From the NCBI GenBank assembly GCA_022825745.1, contig JAJDWF010000005.1, forward strand, positions 1 to 32,005: 32,005 nucleotides of DNA, in the 5' to 3' direction. The position numbers and the translations under genes are program-made. Source of the stretch: Dehalococcoidia bacterium. Its GTDB lineage: Bacteria > Chloroflexota > Dehalococcoidia > Lucifugimonadales > UBA3495. Below are positions 7,205-14,205 of this stretch, in pieces (position 1 is the stretch's first letter; every line of letters begins with the position of its first letter). The notes below the pieces were generated by a model. The model worked only from the letters and a program-made list of their open reading frames with translations. It ran no database searches and was not told the origin of the DNA.

Positions 7205-8536
7205 CTACCTCAAACCGTCGAAGCAAGCCAGATAGCCCAGCGCGTCATCAAGACCGTCGGTGTCAAACTCGCTCCACAGTCCAGTCTGATTGTCGTCCCC
7301 TTCCGCGTACATCCCGATGTTGAGCTTTGAGTCGGCGTCTTGATTCTGATAAGCGTTGAGCACGACGTTAAATATCTGGCGCACTTGGATGCTGTTGAGC
7401 ACGTAGATGGATGACCCATCATCGGTTATCACGGGGTCAGAATACACTAGGGTGTCCGTCTCGGACCAGTTTTCGATCCCGTAGTCCCAAATCCCGACCG
7501 TGTAGGTATCCACCGATTCCGGGACAATGTACGTGTACGGGCTGATGTACGCGACGCGGAAATCTTCCAGACAGGCCAACGTCAAAACCACTTCGCTGCT
7601 CCATGCGGACGGGTCAGCGTCCATTGTGGCAACTCGCAGGTCTAAATTATCTCGCCCCTGTTCCTTGAATACTTCCGCCAACGCCAATTCCCACTCGGAG
7701 TCACGATACCAAGAACCGGAACCCTTCCACTCAGACGCCGGCGTGGGAGACGGAACGGGGGTCGCAGTCGGCGTAGGGGGCGGTGTAGGCGCAGGAGTTG
7801 CAGTTGGCACGTCGGTCGGCGTAGGTGCGGGGGTTGGCGTGGGTAGAGCGGTTGCAGTTGGCTGCCTCGTGGGTGTAGGGGTGACGGTGGGAGGAACCAT
7901 CGCGGCCAGCGGAGCCTCGTATTGGATTGCCGACACCACTTTTTGAACACCGTCCGAGTAGTGGAGCAACCTGTACTCCTTGATCCTGATTTCCTGCCTG
8001 AAGCCAAGTCGGTAGTCGCCAACGCCGTCCGGCTTCACGGCCATCGCGTAGCATCCGCCTCGCTCCAATTTGGGGAAGTAACCGTTGATTATTATTGCCC
8101 CAGTGGCAATGTTTCGGTCGGCAGGAACTCTTATTTGCCCGCCCTGTCGGTTGAACGCGAATGTCTGCGCATCGACAGATTCGGCATGGCACCCGACCAC
8201 TACACTCGGTCTCGATCGGGGCACGCTGGCACCGACCACGTTTATGTCGCTTGGGGCAATATCGAACGCCGCAGCCAGCGACAGAAGATTGTCCAGTGGA
8301 ATCGCCGTCGGCGTTGGCCTAGGTGTCTGCGTCGGTCTGGTGGTAGGGGTAGGGGAGGCGGTGGGTGGGGTGGAAGTTTCCGTCGAAGCAGGGGATGCAG
8401 TCGACTGTTCCAGTGTGGGTGATGTAGCCTGCTGCTGGGGTTGGGATGTGTCGGCAATCGGCGTCGGGTCTTCACTGCTGCACGCCAACACGGCGGCGGT
8501 CGCAAACACAGCCAAAAGTGTAATCGATAGGCGCAT
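7205..8536 (-). CDS. Thr/Pro-rich surface lipoprotein of unknown function
   Basis: The N-terminus is a lipoprotein signal peptide ending in VLAC, with Cys19 as the lipidated residue. Four parts follow: a Thr/Ser/Pro/Gln-rich linker (about 20-80), a globular domain (about 80-215), a second linker built of PTPT-like repeats (about 215-270), and a C-terminal domain beginning WKGSGSWYRDSEWELALAEVF. The protein is probably anchored outside the membrane, with two domains held on flexible stalks. No catalytic motif is recognised. ATG at 8536 has GGGAGG at 8 nt. Sampled G+C in the 3' part is about 45-55 percent, clearly below the window average. It is followed by a membrane protein gene in the same operon and preceded by a structured leader. 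Confidence 0.8.
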   Translation of the reverse strand: MRLSITLLAVFATAAVLACSSEDPTPIADTSQPQQQATSPTLEQSTASPASTETSTPPTASPTPTTRPTQTPRPTPTAIPLDNLLSLAAAFDIAPSDINVVGASVPRSRPSVVVGCHAESVDAQTFAFNRQGGQIRVPADRNIATGAIIINGYFPKLERGGCYAMAVKPDGVGDYRLGFRQEIRIKEYRLLHYSDGVQKVVSAIQYEAPLAAMVPPTVTPTPTRQPTATALPTPTPAPTPTDVPTATPAPTPPPTPTATPVPSPTPASEWKGSGSWYRDSEWELALAEVFKEQGRDNLDLRVATMDADPSAWSSEVVLTLACLEDFRVAYISPYTYIVPESVDTYTVGIWDYGIENWSETDTLVYSDPVITDDGSSIYVLNSIQVRQIFNVVLNAYQNQDADSKLNIGMYAEGDDNQTGLWSEFDTDGLDDALGYLACFDGLR

Positions 8537-8572
8537 CTGGGGAACCTCCCTCTGCGATCAGGATAGGGCTAC

Positions 8573-8762
8573 CTGTCACAGTCAACCGTTTCCCGTCAGC
8601 GATAAACGCGAGTTGCGCAGAGAGAGGCACAATGCCTCTATCCGTTTGTAACTCGCGTTTTCACGCCCGCTGGGGGCGGAATCAGGGGATAGCCTGATGC
8701 AGTTCCCCCCGCAAGGAGGGATTGGGTATAGCCGACGGCTAACTGCGGTTGAACTGTGACAG
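8573..8762 (-). ncRNA. Candidate structured RNA leader with nested hairpins
   Basis: The outer stem pairs 8573-8588 with 8746-8762, 16 bp with a single bulge. Inside lie a perfect 11-bp stem (8604-8614 with 8650-8660) capped by a 7-bp hairpin (8623-8629 with 8633-8639). Further hairpins are at 8681-8686/8693-8698, around 8704-8720 and at 8729-8733/8737-8741. This multibranch layout is typical of structured RNA. On the minus strand a promoter predicts a start at about 8761, at the first base of the outer stem. The element would then be the 5' leader of the lipoprotein mRNA, ending 36 nt before its ATG. The strand is not certain: a GCAA tetraloop appears on the plus strand. It matches no family I recognise. 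A palindromic mobile repeat is the alternative. Confidence 0.5.
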
Positions 8763-8767
8763 CGGCG

Positions 8768-8796
8768 ATTCTGCCATAGGCATCCCGCAAAAGCAA
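8768..8796 (-). promoter_or_regulatory. Possible promoter of the structured leader and lipoprotein operon
   Basis: On the minus strand TTGCTT (8791-8796) and CAGAAT (8768-8773) are 17 nt apart. The predicted start coincides with the first base of the outer stem. Both hexamers deviate from consensus. Confidence 0.35.
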
Positions 8797-8845
8797 ACGT
8801 AACCTGCCCAATCGCTCACTTACCGCGCGCCCGACGCGGCGGGGT

Positions 8846-8854
8846 TGCTATAAT
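8846..8854 (+). promoter_or_regulatory. Extended -10 promoter of the glycosyltransferase gene, probably leaderless
   Basis: TGC plus a perfect TATAAT (8849-8854) lies 8 nt before ATG 8863. The predicted start is at or within 2 nt of the ATG. No Shine-Dalgarno and no -35 are visible. Confidence 0.6.
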
Positions 8855-8862
8855 CTCTCGCC

Positions 8863-9606
8863 ATGTCGATCAGCCTGGACGTTGTCATTCCCTGCCTGAA
8901 CGAGGAGCGGGCGCTGCCGGTGTGCATCCGCCGGCTGCACGCGTTCATGTCGGAGCGAATGGGCCGCTACGACTGGGGCATCGTGGTGGCGGACAACGGC
9001 TCCACTGACGGGACGCTGGACGCGGCGGAAGCACTGTCGCAGGAGTTCCCGCAGGTTCGCTACATCCGGCTGGACCAGCGCGGTCGGGGGCGCGCCCTGC
9101 GCCGGGCCTGGACCGAGAGCCGCGCCGACGTCGTGGCCTACATGGACGTTGACCTGTCCACCGACCTGGACAGCCTGCCGCCGATGATCGCGGCCATCGC
9201 GGAGGATGGCTACGACGTGGCGACGGGCTCCCGGCTGCTGCCCGACTCACAGGTGGTGGGACGCACTCTGAAGAGGGAGATCACGTCCCGGGGGTACAGC
9301 CTGCTGTTCCGCGCGATGTTCTTCACCACGTTCCGCGACGCGCAGTGCGGGTTCAAGGCGGCCAGCCGGCGGGCGGCGGACGACCTGGCGCCGCTGGTGG
9401 AGGACAACGGGTGGTTCTTCGACTCGGAGCTGCTGATCCTGGCGCAGAAGTGCGGCTACCGCATCAGGGAGTTGCCGGTGCACTGGGAGGACGATCCCGA
9501 CACGCGGGTGCGCATCCTGCGGACGGCGTGGGAGGACGTGAAGGGGCTGCTGCGGCTGAAGTTCGGCGGCGTGGCCCGGGCGCGGCGACAACTCCGGGCC
9601 AGATAA
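8863..9606 (+). CDS. Family 2 glycosyltransferase, dolichol-phosphate-mannose-synthase-like
   Basis: GT-A fold enzyme transferring sugar from a nucleotide sugar, typically to a polyprenyl phosphate. Visible are VVIPCLNEE (7-15), ADNGSTDGT (43-51), the metal-binding acidic motif DVDLSTD (95-101), GSRLLPDS, DAQCGFKA (159-166) and the C-terminal ELPVHWEDD (203-211). This pattern matches the DPM1-like branch. There are no C-terminal membrane helices, so the enzyme is soluble or peripheral. Length is 247 residues. No acceptor or partner gene adjoins it, so the sugar and product are unknown. The mRNA is likely leaderless, with a TATAAT box 8 nt before the ATG. Confidence 0.88.
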   Translation: MSISLDVVIPCLNEERALPVCIRRLHAFMSERMGRYDWGIVVADNGSTDGTLDAAEALSQEFPQVRYIRLDQRGRGRALRRAWTESRADVVAYMDVDLSTDLDSLPPMIAAIAEDGYDVATGSRLLPDSQVVGRTLKREITSRGYSLLFRAMFFTTFRDAQCGFKAASRRAADDLAPLVEDNGWFFDSELLILAQKCGYRIRELPVHWEDDPDTRVRILRTAWEDVKGLLRLKFGGVARARRQLRAR

Positions 9607-9635
9607 GGTATGTGCAGCGGATTCGCGCCTTTACG

Positions 9636-9664
9636 TTGACCGCTTGACCGTCGTAGGTTAGATT
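9636..9664 (+). promoter_or_regulatory. Promoter of the alpha/beta hydrolase gene
   Basis: TTGACC (9636-9641) and TAGATT (9659-9664) are separated by 17 nt, giving a leader of about 46 nt. Confidence 0.6.
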
Positions 9665-9716
9665 CAACGCTGGACATCCGGTTAGCTTTACGACTCGCCA
9701 ATGGAGGAAAATCGCC

Positions 9717-10481
9717 ATGCCGTTCTACGAAAGAGGCGCCACCCGTATCTACTACGATGAGGTCGGTTCGGGATTTCCCCTGCTGATCGTTCCGGGAGGT
9801 GGGCTGAACTCCACCGTGGAGGGCCTGCGGACCTCGCATCCTTTCAACCCCCTGGAAACCTACGGCGGCGACTTCCGCTGCATCGCCGCCGACCTGCGGA
9901 ACGCCCCCACGGGGCAGTCCACCGGGCCGCTGGAGATCGACCGGCCCTGGGATGCCTTCACCGATGACCACCTGGGTCTGATGGACCACCTGGGCATCGA
10001 CAAGTTCGGGGTAATTGGCTTCTGCATCGCCGGGCCGATGATCCTCAACCTGCTGAGCCGGGCCGGCGGGCGCGTGGTAGCGGCGGCGTTGATGCAGCCC
10101 AGCGGGTACCGCCCTGAGCTGCCGGACCTGTTCTACCAGAACAACACGACCGGGTGGGGGCCGCCGCTGTGCGAGAGCCGGTCGGACATCACCATGGAGA
10201 TGGTGCACGACTTCCTGACCAACATGTACACCAACCGGGCCGATTTCGTGTTCACCGTATCCCGCGAGTTCGTCAGCTCGTTACAGACGCCGCTGCTGAT
10301 CGCGCCCGACGACGTGCCGGCGCACCCATACGAGCGCGCGATGGAGGTTGCGAGCCTGGCCCCGAACTCCGAGGTCACCATTTACCCCTGGAAAGACACG
10401 CAGGAGCACATCGACGAAGTCGTCGCCCACGCCGGCCGCTTCCTGAAAGCCCACCAACCGGCAGCCGTCGCGGCGGGCTGA
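9717..10481 (+). CDS. Alpha/beta hydrolase with a cysteine at the nucleophile position
   Basis: A 254-residue alpha/beta hydrolase fold protein. The oxyanion region is LIVPGGGLNS (23-32). The nucleophile elbow reads VIGFCIAGPM, placing Cys103 where Ser is usual, as in dienelactone hydrolases. The acid is Asp198 or Asp199 (LLIAPDDVPAHP), and His231 in DTQEHIDEV completes the triad. The substrate cannot be named. ATG at 9717 has GGAGG at about 8 nt. It follows the glycosyltransferase by 110 nt with its own promoter, so the two are probably independent. Confidence 0.85.
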   Translation: MPFYERGATRIYYDEVGSGFPLLIVPGGGLNSTVEGLRTSHPFNPLETYGGDFRCIAADLRNAPTGQSTGPLEIDRPWDAFTDDHLGLMDHLGIDKFGVIGFCIAGPMILNLLSRAGGRVVAAALMQPSGYRPELPDLFYQNNTTGWGPPLCESRSDITMEMVHDFLTNMYTNRADFVFTVSREFVSSLQTPLLIAPDDVPAHPYERAMEVASLAPNSEVTIYPWKDTQEHIDEVVAHAGRFLKAHQPAAVAAG

Positions 10482-10528
10482 TGGAGAAACCGTAAACCAA
10501 GTATATCTCGGCGCAGCGGCTACGCGAC

Positions 10529-10768
10529 TTATACCGTTGCGCCCAACCTGTTCGCCAGGTCGCGGCCGGACGTCGCTGGAGGCAGCGGTTTGCCATCTTC
10601 CCGATATAGTTCGATGGCTTCGTCAACTATCTGACAAAGCTCCTCAAACACCTGCCGCTCGTCGGCGCCGTGACAACCGCCGTAGATCAGACCCGGAGCG
10701 CTGCCCACGTAGCATTGGTCTTCCTCGGACCATTCAACTATCTTGACGTACCGAGCGCTGTCCCTCAT
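10529..10768 (-). CDS. HicB-family antitoxin-like protein, without a visible HicA
   Basis: A 79-residue protein with the HicB fold pattern: YVKIVEWSEEDQCYVGSAPG, then a Gly-rich turn and an amphipathic helix (FEELCQIVDEAIELYREDG) ending KPLPPAT. HicB proteins neutralise the HicA mRNA interferase, but no HicA-like sequence is found on either side. Many such solitary HicB proteins exist, and this one may be a remnant. The ATG overlaps a TGA in another frame (AAATGA). The short frame ending there reads back toward the tRNA gene and has no start I can support. The terminal SGRDLANRLGATV is too short to be a DNA-binding domain. Confidence 0.72.
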   Translation of the reverse strand: MRDSARYVKIVEWSEEDQCYVGSAPGLIYGGCHGADERQVFEELCQIVDEAIELYREDGKPLPPATSGRDLANRLGATV

Positions 10769-10858
10769 TTCCTGGATTCCTCGATCGCGGCCCGCACTGC
10801 GCGAACCTGATAGTGTCTGGCGTCGCTACCTAAGTTGCCTGATAGAAGGCAAAAGTAA

Positions 10859-10932
10859 TGGCTGGGGATACAGGATTCGAACCTGTGATACCTGATCCAG
10901 AGTCAGGCGTCTTACCACTAGACTAATCCCCA
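10859..10932 (-). tRNA. tRNA-Gln (anticodon CUG)
   Basis: Read on the minus strand, the acceptor stem pairs TGGGGAT with ATCCCCA, followed by discriminator G and an encoded CCA. The anticodon stem-loop is CCTGA-CTCTGGA-TCAGG with anticodon CTG. The T arm is ACAGG-TTCGAAT-CCTGT. All arms are intact, and the weak first pair (T1-A72) with G73 matches glutamine tRNAs. Confidence 0.95.
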
Positions 10933-10984
10933 GCGTCGCCCTTCGATTCTAGCAGAGGGAGCGGCGGGTTTTCAACGCGGCGGC

Positions 10985-11470
10985 TTACGATTGCGCTGAC
11001 CGCCACGCCTCCAGGTTCTGCTGCATGTATTCGACGTGCTCGCGGACGTGGGCCTCGTAGGTGTCCAGCCAGTCGTCCAGCGTCGTGTCGCCGTTCTCGG
11101 GATGGTAGGCGGTGTTGGCCCAGGCGGATTCGGGCAGCGACTTGATCAGCGTGTAGGACTTGCCGCGCAGCCACTTGAACAGGTTGAGCGTGTCGTCGAT
11201 GTCCTGCTCGTGGTAGTCCAGGGCGGCGGCCCACTGGTTCTCGTCGTAGTCCATGAGGGTGCGGCCAGGCTCGGCGATGAGGCGACGGCAGCGGATGTAG
11301 CTGTTGGCCTCGCTGTCGGTGACGTGGATGATGTGCTCGTGGATGCTCCAGCAGCCGTGCTCATCACGGAACTGCCACATCTCCCTGGGGAGCTTGTCCA
11401 GCGCCTCCACCAACTGGGTGTAGGCGTTGCCGTAGGACTCGATTTTCTGCCGGCGGGCTTCGGGGGTCAT
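10985..11470 (-). CDS. DinB-like four-helix metal-binding protein
   Basis: A 161-residue protein of the DinB/YfiT-like superfamily, bundles that bind a divalent metal through three histidines. The candidate ligands are H49 in SIHEHIIHVTDSE and H141 and H145 in YEAHVREHVEYM. Members include thiol transferases and many proteins of unknown role, so no reaction is assigned. ATG at 11470 is chosen; the frame extends five codons further to a TTG. It is divergent from the LLM oxidoreductase gene, separated by about 136 nt containing the latter's promoter. Confidence 0.8.
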   Translation of the reverse strand: MTPEARRQKIESYGNAYTQLVEALDKLPREMWQFRDEHGCWSIHEHIIHVTDSEANSYIRCRRLIAEPGRTLMDYDENQWAAALDYHEQDIDDTLNLFKWLRGKSYTLIKSLPESAWANTAYHPENGDTTLDDWLDTYEAHVREHVEYMQQNLEAWRSAQS

Positions 11471-11519
11471 GGAAGAAACTCTCAACTCCGAAACGGGATG
11501 CTATCCAGCCTATCACGGA

Positions 11520-11548
11520 TTGGCGTATGGGCAAATGACGGATAGAAT
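11520..11548 (+). promoter_or_regulatory. Promoter of the first LLM oxidoreductase gene
   Basis: TTGGCG (11520-11525) and TAGAAT (11543-11548) are separated by 17 nt. A GAGGAG ribosome site (11591-11596) precedes ATG 11607. Confidence 0.55.
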
Positions 11549-11606
11549 GGCATCGCAATCTCAACGCAATCAGACTCCATTTCCCAAACCGAGGAGCGTT
11601 TTCGCC

Positions 11607-12473
11607 ATGCAACTAGGAGCCATTTTCCCGCAGACCGAGATCGGGGCCGACCCCATCGCCGTCAAGGACTTCGCCCAGGCCGCCGAGGCGCTGGGCTACG
11701 AGCACCTGCTGGTGTTCGACCACGTGCTGGGCGCGGACCATACCCAGCGCGCCGAGTGGAACCGCCCCTACAACAAGGACGATATGTTCCACGAGCCGTT
11801 CGTGATGTTCGGCTACCTGGCCGCGCTCACCGAGAAGATCGAGTTCTGCACCGGCATCATCATCCTGCCGCAGCGTCAGACCGCGCTGGTGGCCAAGCAG
11901 ACCGCCGAGGTGGACGTGCTGACCAACGGCCGGCTGCGCCTGGGCATCGGCGTGGGCTGGAACGAGGTCGAGTACGAGGCGCTGGGCGAGAACTGGGAGA
12001 ACCGCGGCCGCCGCTCCGCCGAGCAGATCGAGGTCATGCGGATGCTGTGGACGCAGGAGGTGGTCAATTACGAGGGCCGCTACCACAAGATCACCCACGC
12101 CGGCATCAACCCGCTTCCGGTGCAGCGTCCGATCCCCGTGTGGTTCGGCGGCGGCGCGCCCCAGGTGGTGCGGCGTCTGGCCCGCATGGGCGACGGCTGG
12201 TTCCCGCAATTCAAGCCCGACGGCGAGGGACGGGAAAAGCTGGAGGAGATGCGCGAACTGGCGCGGGGCTACGGCCGGGATCCGTCCGCCATCGGCGTGG
12301 AGGGCCGCGTCGCCCTGATGGACAGCAACAACCCCGACGACTGGAACAAGCTGGCCTCAGACTGGAACGACGCGGGCGCATCGCACCTGTCAGTCAACAC
12401 CATGCGCGCCGGCCTCAGCGGCCCAGACCAGCACATCGAGGCGATACGGCGGTTCAAGGAAGCGGTAGGCTGA
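11607..12473 (+). CDS. LLM-class (F420/FMN-dependent) oxidoreductase
   Basis: A 288-residue luciferase-like TIM-barrel flavin or F420 enzyme. Typical elements are the N-terminal MQLGAIFPQTEIG, the strand-end GYEHLLVFDHVLG, GIIILPQRQTALVAKQ, the GRLRLGIGVGWNEVEYEALG motif and IPVWFGGGAPQVVRRLARMGDGW. The pattern resembles F420-dependent members of the family (TIGR03619-like). The substrate is unknown. ATG 11607 is preferred over the far upstream in-frame start at 11469, because GAGGAG lies 10 nt before it and the family begins here. It is monocistronic, with its own promoter and terminator. Confidence 0.9.
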   Translation: MQLGAIFPQTEIGADPIAVKDFAQAAEALGYEHLLVFDHVLGADHTQRAEWNRPYNKDDMFHEPFVMFGYLAALTEKIEFCTGIIILPQRQTALVAKQTAEVDVLTNGRLRLGIGVGWNEVEYEALGENWENRGRRSAEQIEVMRMLWTQEVVNYEGRYHKITHAGINPLPVQRPIPVWFGGGAPQVVRRLARMGDGWFPQFKPDGEGREKLEEMRELARGYGRDPSAIGVEGRVALMDSNNPDDWNKLASDWNDAGASHLSVNTMRAGLSGPDQHIEAIRRFKEAVG

Positions 12474-12521
12474 GTCGGATTGCCCGGTTCTCCAAAGTAA
12501 GCGGCGACTGCGAACCGCTGG

Positions 12522-12755
12522 CTATGGGGCGAAAGCTTCGGCGGCGGACATACGCCGCTGTAACAGAGGGAGCAGTTGCTCCCTCATTTTTCGCGCATGG
12601 CTAGGTGGCATAGCAGGGTCTGCTAAATAAATCGAGGCGTGCCCAATGTTATCCAGCGATGCCGTATCGATCACCACGAAAACCTGCCGACCATCGGCCT
12701 GAATACTGCGTACAGTTCTGGCTTCAAAACAGAGACCGCAGAAGTTGCTCATCAT
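12522..12755 (-). CDS. Small hypothetical protein
   Basis: A 77-codon frame beginning MMSNFCGLC, with a plausible strand-rich centre (RQVFVVIDTASLDNIGHASIYL) and a basic amphipathic C-terminal helix (ARKMREQLLPLLQRRM). I do not recognise it. A stop codon three codons upstream fixes the longest start, and no clear ribosome site is present. The plus-strand terminator hairpin (12566-12591) lies inside it, which weakens the case. It follows the next gene upstream by 79 nt on the same strand and may be its partner. Confidence 0.35.
   Translation of the reverse strand: MMSNFCGLCFEARTVRSIQADGRQVFVVIDTASLDNIGHASIYLADPAMPPSHARKMREQLLPLLQRRMSAAEAFAP
12566..12591 (+). terminator. Terminator of the first LLM oxidoreductase gene
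   Basis: A 9-bp stem (12566-12574 with 12577-12585) is followed by ATTTTT, 93 nt after the stop. Confidence 0.75.
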
Positions 12756-12834
12756 CCCGGACTACGCCGGGAGACAGGTTAGGGGCAGCGCTGACGGTTT
12801 CATCCAAGTGAGGGGACTGGAGAACCATAACGCT

Positions 12835-13218
12835 TTACGCACGCAGCAGCGATTCCAAATCCGCCGGCAAAGGACGACTCGCCGGAACTTCGTCCCCGAA
12901 GTACTCCTGACCATCGGCGCTACGGGCGTAGTAAGAGAACGCACCGGTGCCGTAAAAGCCTAAATCTATATGCAGTCCGCCGTCATCCCAGGCAAAATTC
13001 ACTTCGCCGTCGTCAGCCAGCGATATATGAGGCAACGCTGCCAGGGGAAAGGACAGCCGGTCGAGGAAAGCTCTGGCGTCGCGGAACGCCGCATCGTCAG
13101 GGGGTTCACTGGAAGGCCAACGCTCATTCTCGGGCACGGAGCGCAGTTGATCCAATCTCCCGACCAGTTGCCGGAATTGCAGCGAGGGCATCAAGGTGGT
13201 AAGCGAGCGCTCTCTCAT
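12835..13218 (-). CDS. Conserved-looking hypothetical protein
   Basis: A 127-residue protein with a helical N-terminal half and a strand-rich C-terminal half: PHISLADDGEVNFAWDDG, then HIDLGFYGTGAFSYYA and a final EYFGDEVPASRPL. The repeated strand pattern with conserved-looking Gly, Asp and Tyr residues indicates a real folded domain, but I cannot assign a family or function. ATG 13218 has GGGAGG 6 nt upstream. It stands in the same direction as the LLM gene at 13273 but 55 nt downstream of its stop, so it may be at the end of that operon. Confidence 0.65.
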   Translation of the reverse strand: MRERSLTTLMPSLQFRQLVGRLDQLRSVPENERWPSSEPPDDAAFRDARAFLDRLSFPLAALPHISLADDGEVNFAWDDGGLHIDLGFYGTGAFSYYARSADGQEYFGDEVPASRPLPADLESLLRA

Positions 13219-13272
13219 GGTGTTCCTCCCGTGCGCTGCGTGGGGTGCAAGCAGAATCTCTCACGTTGAATT

Positions 13273-14205
13273 TTACACCCGCCCCACCAGGTCCCGCAGC
13301 GCGGCGTACGTTCGCGCTCCCGACTGCCCGCCGTCGCCGGCGTCGAAGATGTTGGCGATGAAGTCGGTGGCGCCGGCTTCGGCGAATTGTTCCAGCTGGG
13401 TTTGGAGGGATGATTCGTTGCCTACTACGGCTACCTCGGACGGGCCTTCCACGTCCTCGACGTCCAGGATGCGACGGTAGTTGACCAGGCGGCCGTAACG
13501 CTCGTAGGACTCGGCGGCGGCGCGGCGTCCGACGGCCTCGTCGTCGCACACCGTGGCGGGCAAGCCGACGCAGATGCGCGGCTCCGGGCGTCCGGCGACC
13601 TCGGCGGCGGCGTTGATGCGAGGGCGCACGTGCTCGCGGATGGCGCGGGGCCCGGCCATCCAGGTGATGGTGCCGTCGGCGTGCTGGCCGGCCAGGCGGA
13701 GCATACGGGGCGCCAGGGCGGAAATCACCACCGGGCAGATCGGGCGGTCCAGCACGTCCAGCTCGGCGTTCACGTTGTAGAACTCGCCGGAGAACTGCAC
13801 CCGTCCCTCTTCCATCAAAGGACGCAGGACAGAGAGGTACTCGCGGGTGTGCAGCGCGGGTCGGTCGTAGGACAGGCCGAAGCTGTCTTCGATGCCCGGA
13901 CGATGGGACGGGCCGATGCCGAGGATAAACCGGCTGTCGGTGGCGGCAGCGGTGGTCAATGCCTGCTGCGCCAATGCCATCGGGTGGCGCGGATAGGTGG
14001 GCACCACGCCGACGCCCAACTCAATACGGCCGGTCTGCGTTCCGGCCAGGGCCAGCACGGTGAGGGCGTCGTAGCCCCGCGCCGAGATATGGGGCACCCA
14101 GAAGCTGTCGAACCCGTCGGCTTCGGCCTGCTTGATGCGGCCAATCAGCTCGTCCAGGCTCATCAAGTCAGCAGCGGATGCTCCAACAAAAACTCCGATG
14201 CGCAT
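13273..14205 (-). CDS. LLM-class (F420-dependent type) oxidoreductase
   Basis: A 310-residue luciferase-like TIM-barrel protein. It shows MRIGVFVGASAADL, then DGFDSFWVPH, TGRIELGVGVVPTYPRHP, SRFILGIGPSHRPGIE, REYLSVLRPLMEEG and PVVISALAPRMLRLAG in family order. These match F420-dependent members (TIGR03564-like). It differs clearly from the other LLM protein of the window, so it is not a recent duplicate. The ATG overlaps the stop of the SulP gene in TAATG, so translation is coupled to the transporter. This placement hints that substrate uptake and flavin/F420 chemistry may be linked, but the substrate is unknown. Confidence 0.88.
   Translation of the reverse strand: MRIGVFVGASAADLMSLDELIGRIKQAEADGFDSFWVPHISARGYDALTVLALAGTQTGRIELGVGVVPTYPRHPMALAQQALTTAAATDSRFILGIGPSHRPGIEDSFGLSYDRPALHTREYLSVLRPLMEEGRVQFSGEFYNVNAELDVLDRPICPVVISALAPRMLRLAGQHADGTITWMAGPRAIREHVRPRINAAAEVAGRPEPRICVGLPATVCDDEAVGRRAAAESYERYGRLVNYRRILDVEDVEGPSEVAVVGNESSLQTQLEQFAEAGATDFIANIFDAGDGGQSGARTYAALRDLVGRV

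Larger units (their letters stand above)
12474..12834. other. Spacer between the LLM gene and a hypothetical gene
   Basis: This stretch contains the LLM terminator and one weakly supported 77-codon minus-strand frame (12522-12755). No promoter or RNA gene is apparent in it. Confidence 0.4.

Noticed and set aside
8573-8762. Known structured RNAs (RNase P, tmRNA, SRP, 6S, TPP, FMN or cobalamin riboswitches) for the hairpin element.
   Set aside because: None of their conserved core sequences could be found on either strand.
10770-10858. A short coding tail before HicB (ending AIEESRK) with a stop overlapping the HicB ATG.
   Set aside because: No start codon with a ribosome site lies between it and the tRNA gene, and it has no HicA features. 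It may be a remnant but is not supportable as a gene.
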